Assembly: GCA_023423935.1 (NCBI GenBank)
Contig: JAFAEQ010000046.1
Coordinates: forward strand, 1 to 28,655
DNA: 28,655 nucleotides
Source: Pseudomonadota bacterium
Lineage (GTDB): Bacteria > Pseudomonadota > Gammaproteobacteria > Steroidobacterales > Steroidobacteraceae
Direction of reading: 5' to 3'
Shown: in pieces, positions 24,959 to 28,655 of the stretch
How the letters are laid out: every line of letters starts with the position of its first letter
Position numbering within the stretch: the first letter of the stretch is position 1
Notes under the pieces: generated by a model
Told to the model about the DNA's origin: nothing
Databases searched by the model: none
What the model saw: only the letters and a program-made list of their open reading frames with translations
Program-made: the position numbers and the translations under genes

Positions 24959-25668
24959 TAGTGTTACCTGCGACGCCGTGAATGTATCCATGTAGCGCCA
25001 GGGGTCTCGCGAGAGGACCTTATCGATATCCATCGGCTGAAGCGGCACGCGCCACGGTGTGGCCGTTCGTGCAGTTCAGTTTTGGATGCACGAAATCCCG
25101 TAATGGTTGCAGCCGAGTCCTTCGTCAGAGGCTCGAGGATCTGGCGTGGGAAGCTTCGAACGTTTCCGCAGGCAACGAGGCCACATATCGCATCTCTTGC
25201 CTCTTTCGCCGCCGTGAACCCAGCCTGCGGGAAGCGTAAAGATCACTTCAGTCACGCGAAGCCCACGAACCCTCGAGAAGACGCGACACTCGTGAACGGC
25301 ACCGATCGACCCTGTCGTCCTCGTTGACCTCGCACCGGCCCGCCTCTACCTGGCTGTCTCGGAGAGGATCCGATGTCTGCCTGGGAGTTGCGCGTTTGGA
25401 GATCCCCGACGCCTGACTGCCTACATATATATATGTGTGTGAGGACCCCATAGGACCAGAGAGGGCTCTGGCGAGATGCGCGTCACAGTGATATCGCACG
25501 CCTGGAGGCCAGACAAACTGCTCCCGGAACACTGATCTCCGCTTGGTTTCCATGAGCAACGGGGCTACGCCTGCAAGCATATGTGAAGCAGGTACCAATC
25601 CATGCCGCCGCCGCCCCTTATGATCCTGCCAATAACAAATCCACACGCGGTGTGGTGGAGAATCAGCG
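24959..25668. other. Intergenic stretch between S41 gene and LemA operon
   Basis: 710 nt without a supportable gene. It holds the promoters of two divergent units. The one notable site is a 14-nt perfect AT palindrome ACATATATATATGT (25423-25436) in otherwise GC-rich DNA, about 235 nt before the first LemA-operon gene. A minus-strand open frame (25248-25811) has no family features and runs antisense into the operon, so I do not call it. Confidence 0.5.
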
Positions 25669-25851
25669 GTGAAAGTCATCCTTCGGATCTGTGCAGGACT
25701 CGGGATCATCAGCCTCACGCTGCTGTCCGTTCTTTTTGTCCTGGGCCTCGTTCCAAGCGAGCTCTTCAAGGACGTGGCTATGAAGCTGATCGCCGTCGGC
25801 GCGATTATCACCGCGTCGCTCCTGGCTCTCTCGTTGGTGCTGAGGAAATAG
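25669..25851 (+). CDS. 60-aa two-helix membrane protein, first gene of LemA operon
   Basis: Short integral membrane protein made of two hydrophobic helices (VILRICAGLGIISLTLLSVL and the IAVGAIITASLLALSLVL region) with a polar turn (PSELFKDVAMK). The GTG start at 25669 is supported by GGAG 8 nt upstream. It ends 2 nt before the first LemA gene, so it is almost certainly cotranscribed. No family recognised. It may help assemble or anchor the LemA/GIDE products; that is inference from context. Confidence 0.75.
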   Translation: MKVILRICAGLGIISLTLLSVLFVLGLVPSELFKDVAMKLIAVGAIITASLLALSLVLRK

Positions 25852-25853
25852 AG

Positions 25854-26423
25854 ATGCTCGTTGCACTCATACTGATCGTGGCTGCCGGCCTTCTATTGAT
25901 GACGGGCATCGGCATCTATAACCGCCTGGTCGGATACAAGCACGGCGCCAAGGCTGCGTGGTCCAATATCGACGTGCTGCTCAAACAACGTCATGACGAG
26001 CTGCCCAAGCTGATCGAAACCTGCAAGCAGCACATGAAATTCGAGCAGGAGACGCTGGATCGCGTAACCCGCGCTCGCAGCGCAGTGAACACGGCCAACG
26101 TGTCCGGCGACCTCGCTGCGTTGGGCGCAGCGGAAACCGAGTTGCGCGCCGGCCTCGGACGTTTGTTCGCCGTCGCGGAGAGCTACCCCGAACTCAAGGC
26201 CAGTGCGTCCTTTCAACAACTGCAGTCGCGCATCAGCATGCTGGAAACATCCATCTCCGATCGTCGCGAGCTGTACAACGAAGCCGCCAACATCAACAAC
26301 GTGGCTGTCGAGCAGTTTCCGGCCAGCGTGATTGCGGGCATGTTCGCGTTCGTTCCCGTCAAGCTGCTCGAGTTCAGCGAAGCTGAAATCGCAGACGTCG
26401 ACGTCAAAGCATTGTTCAACTGA
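25854..26423 (+). CDS. LemA family protein 1
   Basis: 189-aa membrane protein of the LemA family: one N-terminal transmembrane helix (MLVALILIVAAGLLLMTGIG) and a helical-bundle domain outside the membrane. Family signatures are AAWSNIDVLLKQRHDELPKL, the AVAESYPELKASASFQQLQ stretch, and ISDRRELYNEAANINNVAVE followed by FPASVIAGMF. GAGG lies 8 nt upstream of the ATG. LemA proteins are widespread membrane proteins of uncertain function, often next to TPM-domain or GIDE-like proteins. A second LemA follows 10 nt after the stop. Confidence 0.95.
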   Translation: MLVALILIVAAGLLLMTGIGIYNRLVGYKHGAKAAWSNIDVLLKQRHDELPKLIETCKQHMKFEQETLDRVTRARSAVNTANVSGDLAALGAAETELRAGLGRLFAVAESYPELKASASFQQLQSRISMLETSISDRRELYNEAANINNVAVEQFPASVIAGMFAFVPVKLLEFSEAEIADVDVKALFN

Positions 26424-26433
26424 TGCTCGTCCC

Positions 26434-26994
26434 ATGGTCGGAACGACTGCCTGGTTGCTCGCGATCTTCATCGTCGGCGTCTATCTCGCCTCGCTCTACA
26501 ACCAGTTCGTAACGCTCCGGCACAACGTCAGAAGGGCGTGGTCCAATATCGACGTGCTGCTCAAACAGCGCAACGATGAGCTGCCCCGGCTCATCGCCGT
26601 CTGCAAACCCTTCATTCGCTACGAACAGGATCTGCTCGAAGCCATCGCGCGTGCGCGAACGCTGGAGATTGCCGCACAGGCCTCCGCGAATCCAAAGCGA
26701 GTGGGAAGCGCAGAAGCGGAGTTGCGAACCAGCAAAGCGAAGTTGCTCGCCGTAGCGGAACGCTACCCAGACCTCAAAGCCAGCGAAACGTTCTCACACA
26801 TCGAGAGCCGCATAGCGGCGCTCGAGACGAGTCTCGCCGATCGCCGCACGTTCTACAACGAGACCGTGCAGCTGAACAATGTCGCTGTCGAACGCTTTCC
26901 AGGCAGCGTGTTCGCCAGGTGTTTCGGATTCTCAGCGGCAGACAGTTTTCACTTCACGCCGATCAACAACGCGGCAGGACGTCGCGATGTCTAG
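26434..26994 (+). CDS. LemA family protein 2 (tandem paralog)
   Basis: 186-aa second LemA paralog. It has an N-terminal helix (AWLLAIFIVGVYLASLYNQF) and the same signatures: AWSNIDVLLKQRNDELPRL, AVAERYPDLKASETFSHIES and LADRRTFYNETVQLNNVAVE, then FPGSVFARCFGF. A 32-nt stretch encoding the WSNIDVLLK core (26536-26567) is identical to 25956-25987 in paralog 1, pointing to duplication with conserved or converted sequence. The ATG at 26434 has no good ribosome site, so translation is probably coupled to the upstream gene. The GIDE-like gene overlaps its end by 8 nt. Confidence 0.93.
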   Translation: MVGTTAWLLAIFIVGVYLASLYNQFVTLRHNVRRAWSNIDVLLKQRNDELPRLIAVCKPFIRYEQDLLEAIARARTLEIAAQASANPKRVGSAEAELRTSKAKLLAVAERYPDLKASETFSHIESRIAALETSLADRRTFYNETVQLNNVAVERFPGSVFARCFGFSAADSFHFTPINNAAGRRDV

Positions 26995-27928
26995 CACCTT
27001 CGAGGCTTTCATAGGGTCCGTCGTTGCCGCCGGAATCGGCTACGGACTGTGGCGCAATGGGATGAAGGTGCGCACCCTGAGCACGAGCACCGCCACATCG
27101 AAGGTGGCCACGGCCGCAAAGGGATTCGTCGAGCTCGCCGGAATCGCACGCGCACTGAACTCACAGCCATTGCGCGATCCGATCGCTCACCGCCCCTGCG
27201 TCTGGTACCACTGCGACACGGAGGAGCGAAATCGCCGCGGCAAGGGCAACGACTGGCGCATAGTCAACTCCGTCACCAGCGCACGTCCATTCGTCCTCGA
27301 CGATGGCACGGCGCTATGCGCCATCCTGAGTCTGCAGGCGACCATCGAACGACCAAAACCGGAAGTCATCAAAGAGAGCAGCACGCGGCGCCACAAAGTA
27401 TGGCGCATCAAGGAGGGCGATCCTCTCTACGCGTTAGGCCATCTGAAACGCGCCGACCCGCGCGAATTCGATGACCAGCCACTCGTCGACGGAAAGCCCG
27501 TGGCACAAACCACCTACGACCGCGCCAGGCGAGTCAACGAAGTCACGGGTCACTTGCTCAGGTCATGGAAAAGCAATCGTGCCGAACTGATCGGACGCTT
27601 CGATGCAGACGGCAATGGCCGCGTCGATTGGCATGAATGGGAAAAGGCTCAAGCCGAAGCCCGCGCACTGGCCGAGCGACAGGTGGCCGCCACCACGACG
27701 GCACCGGCCGAGACGAAGAGTGAGACGACCACCGCGCGGCGCGACGGCGAGCACGTCATCGAGTTCAAACTCGAATGCCCCCACGATGATCGCCCCATGC
27801 TGGTCGCTGCGTGCACAGAGAAACAGCTCACCCGACGCGCGCGCCTTCGATCGATCCTCGGCCTCGCTCTCTTCGCCGCCGGCGCGTTGGGTCTGGCTGC
27901 GACGATTGGGAAGCACTTGCAGCAATAG
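26987..27928 (+). CDS. GIDE-domain membrane protein with an EF-hand insertion
   Basis: 313-aa membrane protein. A short N-terminal hydrophobic segment (FIGSVVAAGIGYGLW) precedes a GIDE-like domain (about 45-200): GFVELAGIARALNSQPLRDP, HRPCVWYHCDTEERNR, RPFVLDDGTALCAI. This is the domain named from the eukaryotic E3 ligase GIDE/MULAN; bacterial copies lack the RING finger and often accompany LemA. A canonical EF-hand loop DADGNGRVDWHE follows (206-217, with D206, D208, N210, D214 and E217 as Ca2+ ligands). A C-terminal transmembrane helix (ILGLALFAAGALGLAATIG) ends the protein. It starts 8 nt inside LemA 2. The GIDE assignment is by motif resemblance. Confidence 0.82.
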   Translation: MSSTFEAFIGSVVAAGIGYGLWRNGMKVRTLSTSTATSKVATAAKGFVELAGIARALNSQPLRDPIAHRPCVWYHCDTEERNRRGKGNDWRIVNSVTSARPFVLDDGTALCAILSLQATIERPKPEVIKESSTRRHKVWRIKEGDPLYALGHLKRADPREFDDQPLVDGKPVAQTTYDRARRVNEVTGHLLRSWKSNRAELIGRFDADGNGRVDWHEWEKAQAEARALAERQVAATTTAPAETKSETTTARRDGEHVIEFKLECPHDDRPMLVAACTEKQLTRRARLRSILGLALFAAGALGLAATIGKHLQQ

Positions 27929-28148
27929 GAACTGTGGACTATCGATCTCTGACCGCCCTCGGCGCAGGCCGACTAGCTCTCTCCTGGAGATCAACGGTCA
28001 AGCCCGGTACGGAAAGGTCAAAAGCCGAGTCCGGCACCGTGGCCTCTACCGGCTCGTCCCCGGTGTACCACACCTCATATCCGGCTCTTGTTCATCGCCC
28101 CGCAGCTTTGCGTCCCCACCTCACGGCGACGCCCTTGCCCTTTCGCCA
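27929..28148. other. Intergenic stretch before the palindromic element
   Basis: 220 nt after the LemA operon with no gene, hairpin terminator or promoter that I can support. The short open frames here are shadows. The palindromic element begins at 28149. Confidence 0.5.
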
Positions 28149-28436
28149 AGGAACCTCTGATTTACCCCAGAGGCACTTGCGTTGTCTTCCAATGGCCTGA
28201 AGCAAGGCGCAAAGCGCAGCCCATATGTCGATATGGGCAAGCTATGCAACGCCGCAGCAGGCCACTGGAAGGCAACCCGTAAATGACTGCTTACACATTG
28301 AATGGGACGAACGCAGGGCTGTTCATGGTGGTGTTACCGCTCACTCGAGTACGTCAAGTACACAGCGCTCGCGGCGCCTAACCCTGAACAGCCCTGCGTT
28401 CGTCGCAAGCGTCTCTGGGGTAAATCAGAGGTTCCT
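28149..28436. mobile_element. 288-bp palindromic element, three-way-junction fold (MITE-like)
   Basis: Outer arms 28149-28180 and 28405-28436 are inverted repeats matching at 30 of 32 positions; they begin AGGAACCTCTGATTTACCCC. A second pair, 28181-28199 and 28258-28276, matches at 17 of 19, with an inner hairpin GCCCATAT-gtcg-ATATGGGC. A third pair, 28306-28325 and 28385-28404, matches at 20 of 20. Arms 1 and 2 abut on the left and arms 3 and 1 abut on the right, giving a three-way junction with one 29-nt linker (28277-28305). No coding capacity. The ends match the small element at 20327. It is either a non-autonomous mobile element or a structured RNA. Confidence 0.75.
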
Positions 28437-28515
28437 AACCTTCGGCTCTGCGAAAACCTGGTGAGAAGACTTTCACTCCTCTAGGTTCGTGCCATGCCCG
28501 GCACACACGCCAGCG

Positions 28516-28655
28516 TTAACGAGCGTGCGTCTTCGCACGTCGCGTCGAACGCTTTGTTAGCTTGGCTTTTGCTGGCAACTCTTCGCGAATAACTCGGCGG
28601 AGGACCGACTCGGTAAGCGGCCGTTCGTCCGTCTCTGCGAGATACGCCTTCAGCG
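28516..28655 (-). CDS. C-terminal end of an unidentified gene (partial)
   Basis: An open minus-strand frame enters from the right edge and ends at TAA 28516-28518. It encodes 45 residues: LKAYLAETDERPLTESVLRR, then VIREELPAKAKLTKRSTRRA, then KTHAR. The composition is protein-like, with an acidic helical part and a strongly basic tail as in nucleic-acid-binding proteins. The gene's start and bulk lie outside the window, so no family can be named. A hairpin CGTGCG-tctt-CGCACG lies within its last codons. Confidence 0.45.
   Translation of the reverse strand, partial: LKAYLAETDERPLTESVLRRVIREELPAKAKLTKRSTRRAKTHAR

Noticed and set aside
25248..25811. 187-codon minus-strand open frame before the LemA operon
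   Set aside because: No ribosome site or family features, and it overlaps the 60-aa membrane protein antisense.
26423..26433. ATG at 26423 overlapping the LemA 1 stop as the LemA 2 start
   Set aside because: It is out of frame with the LemA 2 protein.
28360..28570. Integron attC-like site (GCCTAAC at 28374 region to GTTAGC at 28557 region)
   Set aside because: The right core does not fit GTTRRRY well, the spacing is too long, and the left core falls in the loop region of the palindromic element; no integrase gene is seen.

Overview
The window reads as chromosomal DNA of a GC-rich Gram-negative proteobacterium, most likely a gammaproteobacterium of the Steroidobacter/Xanthomonadales kind. 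The lineage is inferred from the gene set (lipoprotein-anchored cytochrome bo-type oxidase, LytS/LytTR pair, many signal peptides, Shine-Dalgarno GGAG/GAGG starts) and not from a marker gene. No rRNA, tRNA, CRISPR array, phage module or transposase gene was recognised.

Layout. Positions 1-2519 (minus strand): a hairpin terminator, a secreted DUF2380-like protein, a secreted alpha/beta hydrolase and a small cupin. Positions 2778-6815 (minus): a complete cyoABCD operon for a cytochrome bo3-type ubiquinol oxidase, with genes overlapping by 4 nt or 2 nt apart and no cyoE nearby. Positions 7298-8873 (plus): a small secreted protein and a DUF5996 protein. Positions 8908-9130: three REP-like hairpin repeats. 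Positions 9391-12291 (plus): an APC permease, a HEPN/AbiU2-like protein with a non-ATG start, and a DUF1269 membrane protein. Positions 12964-15007 (plus): RNase HI with an N-terminal viroplasmin domain, a YdeI/OmdA-family gene that appears frameshifted, and a YciI-family protein. Positions 15164-16780 (minus): an SRPBCC protein, an AraC-type regulator and a possible 37-aa membrane peptide.

Positions 17013-20288 (plus) form one overlapping unit: a secreted amidohydrolase, a LytS-type sensor kinase and a LytTR response regulator. About 400 nt downstream, two tandem secreted bicupin proteins (20687-22794) follow. By eye they have lost metal-ligand histidines in opposite halves. Positions 23116-24958 (minus) hold a small membrane-anchored protein and an S41-family peptidase. 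Positions 25669-27928 (plus) form a tight four-gene membrane operon: a 60-aa two-TM protein, two LemA paralogs, and a GIDE-like protein carrying a canonical EF-hand loop. The right end holds a 288-bp palindromic element (28149-28436) that can fold as a three-way junction, then the C-terminus of an unidentified minus-strand gene.

The main points for a second look are the 28149-28436 element and its apparent small relative at 20327-20443 (both bounded by AGGAA..CTCTGAT termini), the REP-like array with compensatory stem changes, the complementary bicupin pair, the LemA-LemA-GIDE/EF-hand operon, and the single-base frameshift in the YdeI-family gene.
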